Part shown: in pieces, positions 1 through 7,448 of the stretch | Numbering within the stretch: position 1 is the first letter of the stretch | Layout of the letters: every line of letters begins with the position of its first letter | Source of the DNA: Chitinophagaceae bacterium | GTDB taxonomy: Bacteria; Bacteroidota; Bacteroidia; Chitinophagales; Chitinophagaceae | Assembly: GCA_025455665.1 (NCBI GenBank) | Contig: JALOMC010000116.1 | Span: forward strand, 1 to 7,448 | Direction of reading: 5' to 3' | DNA length: 7,448 nucleotides | Notes under the pieces: model-generated | The model's database searches: none | Seen by the model: only the letters and a program-made list of their open reading frames with translations | Told to the model about the DNA's origin: nothing | Made by a program: the position numbers and the translations under genes

Positions 1-14
1 GTATTGCAATTGCT

Positions 15-3000
15 TTATCGTACAATGGTAACAGAGCCTTGCAGGCGCAGCCTATTTTGACTGCTACTGATGAGGTAGTAATACACACCGGTTGGCAGCG
101 GTCTGCCATTAGTTGCATTGCCTTGCCATTGCTGGTTGTAGCTTCGGGTACTATATACTTCACGACCATATCTGTCAAACACCAGCAGCTGCAGATCGGT
201 GTAGCCACTCAGGCCAATAATGTTCCAGCCGTCATTAATGCCATCGCCATTTGGGCTGAAGGCATTGGGTACAACGGGATTGATCAACACCGATACCAGC
301 ACACTATCGGTTGCGGTACATCCCTCGGCCGTATTTATTTGCAGACGATATCGGGTAGTGGTAGCCGGGGATGCTTGTGGTTGTAGTGTTTGCGCATTGC
401 TCAAGCCGCCGGGCGGAAGCCACTGTACCCGGAAGCTTCCGGCGGCATTGGTGCTTCCAGCCAATAAGGTGGTAGCGCCAGCACCAATAATTCGATCGGT
501 GCCAGCATCAGCCGTTGGCGTAGGTGCTACTACAATGCTTTGTTGTACGGTATCGCTGCATCCGTCTGCTGTGCGAAAGCTATAGGTCAGCAAATTGTTA
601 CCAAGTCGGTTTCTTGATGGTACAAATGAATCGCCTTGAACACCAGGACCGCTCCAACTGCCGGTTCCGGCCAGGCCGTTTTGTTCACGGGCCTGTGTCA
701 ACGGTAGCGGGGGCGCATCTGAGCATAGCAAGGGCAGAGGGCTGATGACGAGGTGGGGTGCTGGCGCTATGCTGATGTTGGCAATGGTATCATCTACACA
801 TACCTGTCCTGAGTAAGCTACCAGGCGGATGCTCACATTTTGTAGGCCCGGCGCCCCATTTTGTAAATAGCTTTTAGCCCATATAGCTGTGGGCGATGGC
901 ATGAGTGTGAGCAGGCTGTCGCTATTGTTTACACCCCAGTTCCAATACAATTCTATCCGGGTTATATTTCCAAAACCAACCGATGAGCGGTTACGCAAAC
1001 GAATACTGTCATTGCTACACAGCAGACCGGAATTCAGGAGCTCAAAGCCCGCCACAGGGTTAGCAGCATTTACTGTGAGCGTTTGTGCCAGTGTATCGGC
1101 ACATCCGGTGGTAGCCGTGGCTATCAATGTCACCACATAGTTGCCGGTGGCGCTATAGCGATGCCGGCCGTCTACATCGCTGGCGGTATCGGGGTTGGCG
1201 GCACTGGCATTAACATCTCCAAAGTGCCAGCGCCAACCTAGGTTGGTAAAGCCAGGGCCGTAAGTGCTTTGGTTTACAAAATCAGCAATGGCATCATTGA
1301 GGCAAATACCTGGCACGGTAAATGCAGCCTGCGGTGTCGGCTCTACAAGTAGCATTGTATCAAGTAAGTTGCTCCGACAGCCGTTGCTATCAGTAGTTTG
1401 TACCTGCAGGCTTGCAGTATTGTTATTGCTGGCATTCAGCCAAAGGCTGTCGGCAGTGGTGTTTTGCAGCATGCCGTTGTAGGTCCATTGATGTCGGGCA
1501 ATAGTGGCAATATTTGTTTGGCGCACCAGAAAACTTTGTTGGGCGCAAATGACATTCGGCAGTTTCAGTCGGGCCAACGGCAAAGCTTGCACCCGGGTTA
1601 TCTGAAAAGCGGTATCGCTGGCGCAGCCATTGGTGCCTGTGCCACTCAGTGCTATACGTAGTTGGCCGGTATCGGTAGCGGGTAGCAGCAGTGTGGCACC
1701 GCTGGCCTGGTTGCTTTGCCACTGCCATGTCCATGCAGTGTTGGGTGGGGCGCCGGCCAGGTTGGCACTCAATGTCAGCGTATCGCCCAGGCATATGGTT
1801 GGCGGTGCTACAAAGCTGGCTGATGGGGCCGCCGCAATTTGCAGCGTGGTATTCACCGCAATTTCGCCATTGCAGGCAGTGCTGTTGCGGGGTAGCACCC
1901 ATGCTCTTACCTGCACAGCGCCTGCTGTGCCAAATTGTACTGTGCCTTGCAGTCTGTACCTATACATGATCACCCCGTTGCGTACAAAGCTGCTGTCGAA
2001 GCTGCCGGGATTGTTTTCACCAATGGGCTGGTTGTCGGCCAGCCATCTGATGGCGCTTATCTCATACGGCAAATCAATCCATAGGCGGGTGGGTGCCAGG
2101 CGGCAGATGGTACCGCTGGCATTAATGCTATCAAATCCTATTTGCTGGCGCAAGTCGCTAAAACCGCTGCCGGCATTGTAGGCATAAGATTCGAAGTTGC
2201 CTACACCGTATGCAATGCATGAAAATGGCCGGTCAGCTGTCAGGTTTTGCACCGGATTAGCAATGGCTTGAGTAGTCACATTTTCGATGAGTACACTATA
2301 ACCGGTACCACTCACCGGTACAAATGCGGCGGTAGGAGCCGCCCCATTGATACGAAAGCTCGCCGCGGCAGCGGTGGGAATGCTGATGGCAAGGTAGCAA
2401 CGGTCAATAGCGCTTTCACCTGGCGGTACCCAGTTTCGATGGGCGGAGAACACACTGATGCTATCAATGTATTGTTCGGTCGGATTGAGCAGAACCATTT
2501 CGGGATCGCCCGGAAAGAGGCAGCTACCGTTATTGCCGCAAAGGTTGCTGTTTCGGGGATCGCAGCTTTGCGAACGCATATACTGTACTACCATGATCGG
2601 TTGCGATGATTGCAACGAGAAAAAATTGCCGGTGCTGAACTCCCAGAATGAATGGGGGGCGATGGTACGGTTGGTGATACTGCCGAGTTCGTTGCGGCTC
2701 ACTACCGCGGTGCTATCTGCTGTAAATACCCTGAAAATACTAGTCTGCTCATTTACAAATGGCACGCCAATAAATTGTTGCCCCCATGCATTCGTTGGAA
2801 ATATTTGTTGGTACAAATTATCGCCTCCGAATGCATCGGCACAGCCCATGAATGCCCAGGTGTGCCCTGCAAATACAGCAATGGGCTGGCAAGTACCACT
2901 GCCGCCGGCTACCGAACGTATGCGGGTACCCGAAACATCGACACCACTGGCAAACTGTAATTGGTAAATGGAACCGCGTTCGGGCAGGTTGATCAAGTAA

Positions 3001-3587
3001 GGATTGCCGGCTGTTCGTATACCGTTGCTCGATGTGGCACTCGGTGTAATCTCTACAGTCGTATTGGGCTCGGCAGCTATAATGTTGAGAAATCCGTTGC
3101 CTACACTAGCTGCCGGATAGTTGGGTACTACATAATTATTGCCCCAGGTAGTTTGCGGCAGAGCCAGACTGGCGCCGGTAGTAAACTGTCGGATGATTTG
3201 CACAAAAACCGCTACATCTGCATTGGCTTGCACTTCGATGGCGGCGTTGTTATAAAGAGCATCGGGCAGCGGCATGTATACGCCGGTATTCGCAAAATCG
3301 GCCGTTGCAGCAGGACCGATGATAAAACGTGTGATCTGCCCCGGCGCTACACTGAAGGTTCGGATGCTATTGCCTACTTTGATACTGCCGGTGGTAGCAC
3401 GGGCGCTGGAAATATAAATACCCATGTTGGTAAGACTACCGCCGAAATGGGCAGAGAAAGGAATCATGAACTGACGACCCCGACTAGAGAGCGCCTGGGC
3501 TTTTGCTGAGGAAGAAGAGTAGCAAAAGCAGACCAGCCAGCAAAGCGTTGGCAACAGGCGAAGCAATAGCTGGCGTGCATGGTGCAT
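15..3587 (-). CDS. Large secreted surface protein: IgGFc-binding-like N-terminus, Ig/PKD-like modules, T9SS type B C-terminal sorting domain
   Basis: Predicted exported protein of 1190 residues, probably cell-surface attached or released through the type IX secretion system. The ATG at 3587 is preferred over an in-frame TTG at 3614 because it begins a classic signal peptide: basic start, hydrophobic core LLPTLCWLVCFCY, cleavage near AKA-QA-LSS (residues 28-34). Residues about 120-385 resemble the IgGFc-binding-protein N-terminal family (ALPQTTWGNNYVV, AAEPNTTVEI, GDPEMVLLNP), with cysteines at 342, 350 and 356. Residues about 495-1090 form consecutive Ig/PKD-like modules with paired cysteines; the clearest PKD unit is about 754-841, with WRWHFGD at 785-791. 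Residues about 1106-1190 are the gliding-motility C-terminal domain (NAFSPNGDGINDGW, VFDRYGREVY, LPTGVYYYLI, ending VTIVR). In Flavobacterium, type B domains direct export of proteins such as SprB. The gene sits behind a terminator, so it is probably transcribed separately. The ligand is unknown; an adhesive role is inferred. The T9SS domain is very secure, the IgGFc-like assignment moderately so. Confidence 0.9.
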   Translation of the reverse strand: MHHARQLLLRLLPTLCWLVCFCYSSSSAKAQALSSRGRQFMIPFSAHFGGSLTNMGIYISSARATTGSIKVGNSIRTFSVAPGQITRFIIGPAATADFANTGVYMPLPDALYNNAAIEVQANADVAVFVQIIRQFTTGASLALPQTTWGNNYVVPNYPAASVGNGFLNIIAAEPNTTVEITPSATSSNGIRTAGNPYLINLPERGSIYQLQFASGVDVSGTRIRSVAGGSGTCQPIAVFAGHTWAFMGCADAFGGDNLYQQIFPTNAWGQQFIGVPFVNEQTSIFRVFTADSTAVVSRNELGSITNRTIAPHSFWEFSTGNFFSLQSSQPIMVVQYMRSQSCDPRNSNLCGNNGSCLFPGDPEMVLLNPTEQYIDSISVFSAHRNWVPPGESAIDRCYLAISIPTAAAASFRINGAAPTAAFVPVSGTGYSVLIENVTTQAIANPVQNLTADRPFSCIAYGVGNFESYAYNAGSGFSDLRQQIGFDSINASGTICRLAPTRLWIDLPYEISAIRWLADNQPIGENNPGSFDSSFVRNGVIMYRYRLQGTVQFGTAGAVQVRAWVLPRNSTACNGEIAVNTTLQIAAAPSASFVAPPTICLGDTLTLSANLAGAPPNTAWTWQWQSNQASGATLLLPATDTGQLRIALSGTGTNGCASDTAFQITRVQALPLARLKLPNVICAQQSFLVRQTNIATIARHQWTYNGMLQNTTADSLWLNASNNNTASLQVQTTDSNGCRSNLLDTMLLVEPTPQAAFTVPGICLNDAIADFVNQSTYGPGFTNLGWRWHFGDVNASAANPDTASDVDGRHRYSATGNYVVTLIATATTGCADTLAQTLTVNAANPVAGFELLNSGLLCSNDSIRLRNRSSVGFGNITRIELYWNWGVNNSDSLLTLMPSPTAIWAKSYLQNGAPGLQNVSIRLVAYSGQVCVDDTIANISIAPAPHLVISPLPLLCSDAPPLPLTQAREQNGLAGTGSWSGPGVQGDSFVPSRNRLGNNLLTYSFRTADGCSDTVQQSIVVAPTPTADAGTDRIIGAGATTLLAGSTNAAGSFRVQWLPPGGLSNAQTLQPQASPATTTRYRLQINTAEGCTATDSVLVSVLINPVVPNAFSPNGDGINDGWNIIGLSGYTDLQLLVFDRYGREVYSTRSYNQQWQGNATNGRPLPTGVYYYLISSSQNRLRLQGSVTIVR

Positions 3588-3659
3588 GGTTCTGAAATAT
3601 AGCCAGTAGTACAACCATTTTTTGCTTGAAAAGTTGCTGACCGCCCATGCCGGCCAGAC

Positions 3660-3684
3660 AAAAAAGCGGCCAGGAATAGCCGCT
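3660..3684 (-). terminator. Intrinsic terminator after the PFOR/DHOD-like unit
   Basis: Read on the minus strand, AGCGGC (3684-3679) pairs perfectly with GCCGCT (3670-3665) around an eight-base loop. A T-run follows directly (3665-3660, its first T closing the stem). G-T wobbles could lengthen the stem at both ends. It begins 24 nt after the stop codon of the DHOD-like gene and lies upstream of the surface-protein gene, so it separates two transcription units. The stem is short, so termination may be incomplete. Confidence 0.72.
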
Positions 3685-3708
3685 CCTACCTAATACTAAC
3701 AACATTTC

Positions 3709-4701
3709 CTATTTCTTACTCTCGAGTACTTTGATGTAGTTGGCCCGTTCGTAAGCCGTCGGATCTGAAATGTTTTGCTGGCTCATGGCCCCTTTAAAGT
3801 CCTCTATTTTTTCAAAGCCCATTTGTTGCATCCACTTTCTGATGCCCATGTTCATCACGCCGATATAGTCAATGCCATTGCGATACAGGGCCGAGGCTGT
3901 CATGGCCACATCGGCGCCGGCCAGCAGGTACTTCACCACTTCTTTCTCGCTGTTTACGCCGCTGGTAGCTGCCAGCGATATGGGCAGGCGGCCGTGCAAG
4001 ATAGCCAGCCACAGCAAGGGTAGTCTTATTTCGGCAGGATCGCTGAACTGCAGGTTGGGAATCACTTTCAACTGGTCGATATCGAAATCGGGTTGATAAA
4101 AGCGGTTGAACAGTACCAGCGCATTCGCCCCTTCATCGTACAGCCGACGGCTCATATTGCCAATGGCGCTGAAGTAAGGATTCAGCTTGACAGCAATGGG
4201 AATGCGTACTGTTTGGCGAATGGCTTTTACAATATCGATATAGCGTTGCTCTACCTGCAAGCCGCTACTGTGTATATCGGCCGGTATAAAAAAGATGTTC
4301 ACTTCCAGTCCATCGGCACCTGCTTCCTCAATTTGACGGGCATACTGTATCCAGCCTTCGTTGGTAATGCCGTTAAGACTGCCGATGATGGGGAGCGATG
4401 TGCGGGTTTTGGCCTGGTATATTTTTTCGAGATACTCGTAGGGCCCCACATGGTATTCTTCCAGGCGTGGAAAATAGTCGGATGCCTCGGCAAACATGTT
4501 GCTGGTAAATTGCTCTACGGCATCGAGGCTGGCCATGTCTTTGCTGATCTGTTCTTCAAACAGCGAAAACATAACGATAGCGCCTGCTCCTGCATCTTCC
4601 ATCTTCAGCACATTGCTGATGTCTTCGCTGAGGGTACAAGCCGATACCACTACCGGTGATTCCAGCTTCAAGCCCATGTATTCGGTGGATAGTCTCATCA
4701 T
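3709..4701 (-). CDS. Dihydroorotate dehydrogenase-like flavoprotein (PRK07565 type), not true PyrD
   Basis: Predicted cytoplasmic FMN-binding TIM-barrel protein of 330 residues, full length for its family. Barrel landmarks run in order: SPVVVSACTLSED (15-27), the DHOD-like strand IIGSLNG (105-111), LEVNIFFIPAD (132-142), IPIAVKLNPYFSAIG (167-181), LVLFNRFYQPDFD (195-207), SLAATSGV (242-249) and AGADVAMTASALYRNG (261-276), the last two matching the phosphate-binding end of DHODs. In true class 1 PyrD the fourth motif reads roughly LNLSCPN and carries the catalytic cysteine. Here it is VNIFFIPAD, with neither Cys nor Ser, so dihydroorotate oxidation is doubtful. This agrees with the family of DHOD-like proteins I recall being found beside PFOR genes. 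The start is the ATG at 4701; an ATG follows immediately and no strong Shine-Dalgarno is visible, as is common in Bacteroidota. It lies 58 nt downstream of PFOR and is probably co-transcribed. The substrate is unknown; electron exchange with PFOR or ferredoxin is only inferred. Confidence 0.93.
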   Translation of the reverse strand: MMRLSTEYMGLKLESPVVVSACTLSEDISNVLKMEDAGAGAIVMFSLFEEQISKDMASLDAVEQFTSNMFAEASDYFPRLEEYHVGPYEYLEKIYQAKTRTSLPIIGSLNGITNEGWIQYARQIEEAGADGLEVNIFFIPADIHSSGLQVEQRYIDIVKAIRQTVRIPIAVKLNPYFSAIGNMSRRLYDEGANALVLFNRFYQPDFDIDQLKVIPNLQFSDPAEIRLPLLWLAILHGRLPISLAATSGVNSEKEVVKYLLAGADVAMTASALYRNGIDYIGVMNMGIRKWMQQMGFEKIEDFKGAMSQQNISDPTAYERANYIKVLESKK

Positions 4702-4759
4702 ATTGCTTTGTTAGGTGTGTTGCATTTGCTTTAGCTGAAAGTGTAAAAGGCGAATTGGC
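4702..4759 (-). other. Short PFOR/DHOD-like intergenic spacer
   Basis: This 58-nt gap between two same-strand genes has no convincing hairpin with a T-run and no clear promoter of the Bacteroidota TTTG / TAnnTTTG kind. Co-transcription of the two genes is therefore the simplest reading. No strong Shine-Dalgarno precedes the downstream ATG; the sequence just before it is A-rich (CTAACAAAGCAAT). Confidence 0.5.
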
Positions 4760-7448
4760 TCAAACCATGGGTACAAAGTCGCTGGCGCTTTTGGTAGCCA
4801 GCTCTTCGTAGTTTTTCCAGCGCAGGTTTACCAGCTCTTGTGCCATGCCCATCAGTTCTTCTGCTTCCTTCGGATGCGTGTTGAGCAGCATCTTGTAGCG
4901 TAGTTCATTGTAGGCATAGTCTTTCAGCGCCATGCCAGGTCTTGGCGAGTCGAGTACAAACGGATTCAGTTTCTTTTTGCGCAGCACCGGATTGTAGCGC
5001 AGCAGCGGCCAGTAGCCACTTTGTACTGCCCGGTGTTGCTGGTTCAATCCATCCTTCAAATCGTAGCCATGGGCTATGCAGTGGCTGTAGGCCAGTATCA
5101 GCGATGGGCCATCATATGCCTCGGCCTCCCGCATGGCCAGCAGGGTTTGTTGCGGATTGGCACCAAAGGCTACACGTGCTACATACACATTGCCATAGCT
5201 GATGGCTTGCATGGCGAGGTCCTTTTTACCTACCCGCTTGCCAGCGGCTGCAAACTTGGCGGTAGCCGCGGTGGGGGTAGCCTTGCTGCTTTGGCCACCT
5301 GTATTGCTATACACCTCTGTATCCAGTACCAGCACATTCACGTTGCGGCCCGACGCCAATACGTGATCGAGACCGCCGTAGCCAATATCGTAGGCCCAGC
5401 CATCTCCGCCTACCAGCCAAACACTGCGTTTCACCAGTTGATCGGCCACACTTAGCAGCTGTGCTGCCAGCGGATGCTCAATGCTTGCCAAAGTTTGCTT
5501 CAGCGTCGTTACCCGGGCTCGTTGTGCTACAATGTCCGACTCTGCCAATTGTGGCGCCTGCAAAATGTTGTTGGCCAGTTCTTCGCCTGCGGTGGTAGCC
5601 AATTGCTGCAGTAGTTGCTGTGCAATGGCCGTTTGCTTGTCGGTAGTAATGCGCATGCCCAAGCCAAACTCGGCGTTGTCTTCAAACAGCGAGTTGCTCC
5701 AGGCAGGTCCTTTGCCGTCTTTATTTTTGGCCCATGGGGTGGTAGGCAGGTTGCCGCCATAAATAGAAGAGCAGCCCGTGGCATTGGCTACCAGCAAGCG
5801 GTCGCCAAACAACTGGGTCAGCAGTTTCAGATAGGGCGTTTCGCCGCAGCCTGCGCATGCACCGCTGAACTCGAACAAAGGCTCCAGAAACTGGGCGCCA
5901 TGCACCGTTGAAAAGTTCAAACGAGCCCGATCATTCCACGGAATGTCTTCGAAGTAGCGAATATTCTCTTTCTCCTGCTCCAGTATCGGCAGCTTTTCGG
6001 CCATGTTGATGGCCTTTTTGTTGCGATTGATCGGATCGGTTGCCGGGCACACATCAACACACAGGTTGCAGCCGGTGCAGTCTTCGAGGTACACCTGCAG
6101 CGAGTATTGTGTTTCCGGAAATCCTCGTGCATTGATGGGCGCCGACTTAAAACCATCCGGAGCTTTGCTCAGAAAGTCTTCATGAAAAAACTTGGCCCTG
6201 ATGACACTGTGCGGACATACAAATGAACAGTTACCGCATTGTATGCACAGGTCGGGCTCCCACACGGGTACTTCATCGCTGATGTTTCTTTTTTCCCATT
6301 GCGTGGTGCCGCTGGGCCAGGTGCCATCTATACTAATGGCACTTACCGGCAGTTCATCGCCATGGCCGGCCAGCATGGGGGCTATCACATTTTGCACAAA
6401 GCTGGGGGCACCTGGTGCCACCGCTTGCAGCGCTTTGTCGGCTGCGGTAGCAGTAGCAGGAATAGCTACTGCATGCAGGTGATCCAGTGTGGCGTCCACT
6501 GCCTTAAAGTTCTTTTCTACCACTGCCTTGCCTTTTTTGGCATAGGTTTTTTCAATGGCGTACTTGATCTGCTCGATTGCTTCTGCTTTGGGCAATACAT
6601 CGGCCAGTGCAAAAAAGCAGGTTTGCATGATGGTATTGATACGAGTGCCCATGCCATTGTCGCGGGCTACCGTGCTGGCATCTATCACGTATAGTTGCAA
6701 CTGCTTTTCTATCAGCTGGCGCTGCACATTGCCGGGCAGATGTGCCCACACCTCGTCTTTGCCATACGGGCTGTTCAGCAAGAAGATGCCGCCTTTTTTC
6801 AACTGTGCCAGCATTTCTACTTTTTCCAAAAAATTGAATTGGTGGCAGGCTACAAAGTCAGCTTCGCCAATGAGATAGGGCGCCCTGATAGGATGCTTGC
6901 CAAAGCGCAAATGGCTGACGGTGCGGGCACCACTTTTCTTGCTATCGTATACAAAGTAGCCCTGGCCATACATGTCGGTGTTTTCACCAATGATCTTGAT
7001 GCTGTTTTTATTGGCGCCCACTGTGCCATCGGCACCCAGGCCAAAAAACAGGGCCTGCCGCCATTCGCTTTCATTCAGCGTAAAGCTGGCATCGTAGTCC
7101 AGGCTCAGGTGTGTTACATCGTCTTTGATGCCCACTGTGAAATGATGCCTCGGTTGTGGCTTGGCCATTTCATCATACACGGCTTTCACCATGGCCGGTG
7201 TAAACTCTTTGCTGCTAAGGCCATAGCGGCCGGCTATCACTTTGGGTAATTGCGCCAGTTGGCCTTGCTGCAAGGCAGTCACCAGGCTGCTCATCACATC
7301 TTGCAGCAGGGGTTCGCCGGCAGCGCCGGGTTCTTTGGTGCGGTCCAGTACCGCCAGTGTTTTTACGGTGGCGGGCAGCGCTTTCAAAAAAAGGTCGATA
7401 GCAAAAGGACGGAACAGCCGGATCTGCAGTACGCCCGTTTTGGCGCCG
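4760..7448 (-). CDS. nifJ: Pyruvate:ferredoxin (flavodoxin) oxidoreductase, C-terminal 895 residues; N-terminus beyond window
   Basis: Cytoplasmic iron-sulfur enzyme that splits pyruvate with CoA into acetyl-CoA and CO2 and passes two electrons to ferredoxin or flavodoxin. The frame stays open through the right edge with PFOR-like sequence (GVLQIRLFRPF, then LDRTKEPGAAGEP), so the TTG at 7387 is an internal Leu codon. Full-length PFORs have about 1170-1230 residues, so roughly 300 are missing, including the pyruvate-binding domain I. Visible residues, numbered from the edge: gamma-domain start FFGLGADGTVGANK (134-147); EKR-type region with RINTIMQTCFFAL (about 265-313); two 4Fe-4S motifs, Cys401/404/407/411 and Cys457/460/463/467; proximal-cluster Cys531, Cys534, Cys559 and Cys790 (SHCIAHGYDL); the thiamine-diphosphate motif beginning GDGWAYDIGYGG (681); and YSNTGGQ (713-719). 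All expected ligands in this part are present. The protein ends soon after residue 880 and has no obvious extra domain like the oxygen-protecting tail of Desulfovibrio africanus PFOR. Likely first gene of an operon with the DHOD-like gene; its promoter is outside the window. Confidence 0.97.
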   Translation of the reverse strand, partial: GAKTGVLQIRLFRPFAIDLFLKALPATVKTLAVLDRTKEPGAAGEPLLQDVMSSLVTALQQGQLAQLPKVIAGRYGLSSKEFTPAMVKAVYDEMAKPQPRHHFTVGIKDDVTHLSLDYDASFTLNESEWRQALFFGLGADGTVGANKNSIKIIGENTDMYGQGYFVYDSKKSGARTVSHLRFGKHPIRAPYLIGEADFVACHQFNFLEKVEMLAQLKKGGIFLLNSPYGKDEVWAHLPGNVQRQLIEKQLQLYVIDASTVARDNGMGTRINTIMQTCFFALADVLPKAEAIEQIKYAIEKTYAKKGKAVVEKNFKAVDATLDHLHAVAIPATATAADKALQAVAPGAPSFVQNVIAPMLAGHGDELPVSAISIDGTWPSGTTQWEKRNISDEVPVWEPDLCIQCGNCSFVCPHSVIRAKFFHEDFLSKAPDGFKSAPINARGFPETQYSLQVYLEDCTGCNLCVDVCPATDPINRNKKAINMAEKLPILEQEKENIRYFEDIPWNDRARLNFSTVHGAQFLEPLFEFSGACAGCGETPYLKLLTQLFGDRLLVANATGCSSIYGGNLPTTPWAKNKDGKGPAWSNSLFEDNAEFGLGMRITTDKQTAIAQQLLQQLATTAGEELANNILQAPQLAESDIVAQRARVTTLKQTLASIEHPLAAQLLSVADQLVKRSVWLVGGDGWAYDIGYGGLDHVLASGRNVNVLVLDTEVYSNTGGQSSKATPTAATAKFAAAGKRVGKKDLAMQAISYGNVYVARVAFGANPQQTLLAMREAEAYDGPSLILAYSHCIAHGYDLKDGLNQQHRAVQSGYWPLLRYNPVLRKKKLNPFVLDSPRPGMALKDYAYNELRYKMLLNTHPKEAEELMGMAQELVNLRWKNYEELATKSASDFVPMV

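Noticed and set aside
1630..2181. Long plus-strand open frames opposite the genes (for example 1630-2181, 2961-3509, 4093-4659, 6695-7249).
   Set aside because: They lie antisense to clearly conserved proteins. Their translations show no recognisable domain and have the uneven composition typical of mirror frames in a G+C-balanced genome.
2301..2321. Repeated ACCGGTAC at 2301-2308 and 2314-2321, a possible operator or recombination site.
   Set aside because: It lies inside the surface-protein gene and encodes the low-complexity stretch VPVSGTGY. Two close copies of an 8-mer there are easily explained by codon repetition.
3594..3601. Minus-strand TATATTTC as a Bacteroidota -7 promoter element (TAnnTTTG).
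   Set aside because: The last base does not match, no TTTG-type -33 element sits at the usual spacing, and it would place the transcription start almost on the ATG. Too weak to list as a feature.
3588..3614. In-frame TTG at 3614 as the start of the surface protein.
   Set aside because: It adds nine residues ahead of a typical signal peptide. The ATG at 3587 gives a basic start directly before the hydrophobic core.
3709..4701. Calling the middle gene pyrD (pyrimidine biosynthesis).
   Set aside because: The catalytic-cysteine motif of class 1 PyrD is replaced, and the sequence and context match the PRK07565 DHOD-like family instead.
7385..7387. TTG at 7387 as the start codon of the PFOR gene.
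   Set aside because: The frame continues upstream to the window edge with conserved PFOR sequence (GVLQIRLFRPF), so this is an internal Leu codon of a gene cut by the window.

Overview
The window looks like chromosomal DNA from a member of the Bacteroidota, most likely a Chitinophagaceae-type bacterium. The strongest sign is a large exported protein ending in a gliding-motility/type IX secretion (T9SS) type B C-terminal domain, a sorting signal found in this phylum. Base composition is near 50% G+C by eye. All three genes lie on the minus strand and fill almost the whole window, so transcription runs from right to left.

Right (7448 to 4760): the C-terminal three quarters of a pyruvate:ferredoxin (flavodoxin) oxidoreductase (PFOR/NifJ). 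Its N-terminus lies beyond the right edge. The visible part holds both ferredoxin-type 4Fe-4S motifs, the thiamine-diphosphate site and the proximal-cluster cysteines, all intact. Centre (4701 to 3709): a dihydroorotate-dehydrogenase-like flavoprotein of the PRK07565 type, 58 nt downstream on the same strand. It keeps the barrel fold but has lost the catalytic-cysteine signature of true PyrD. A hairpin followed by a T-run 24 nt after its stop codon ends what looks like a two-gene PFOR/DHOD-like transcription unit.

Left (3587 to 15): a 1190-residue secreted protein. It has a signal peptide, an IgGFc-binding-protein-like N-terminal region, a string of Ig/PKD-like modules with paired cysteines, and the T9SS type B sorting domain. 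It is probably a cell-surface adhesin or matrix protein and appears functionally unrelated to the metabolic pair.

I saw no RNA genes, mobile elements, CRISPR arrays or substantial DNA repeats. No gene-free stretch exceeds about 120 nt. I found no clearly new multi-gene system. The point most worth a second look is the pairing of PFOR with an uncharacterised DHOD-like flavoprotein whose active site is altered.
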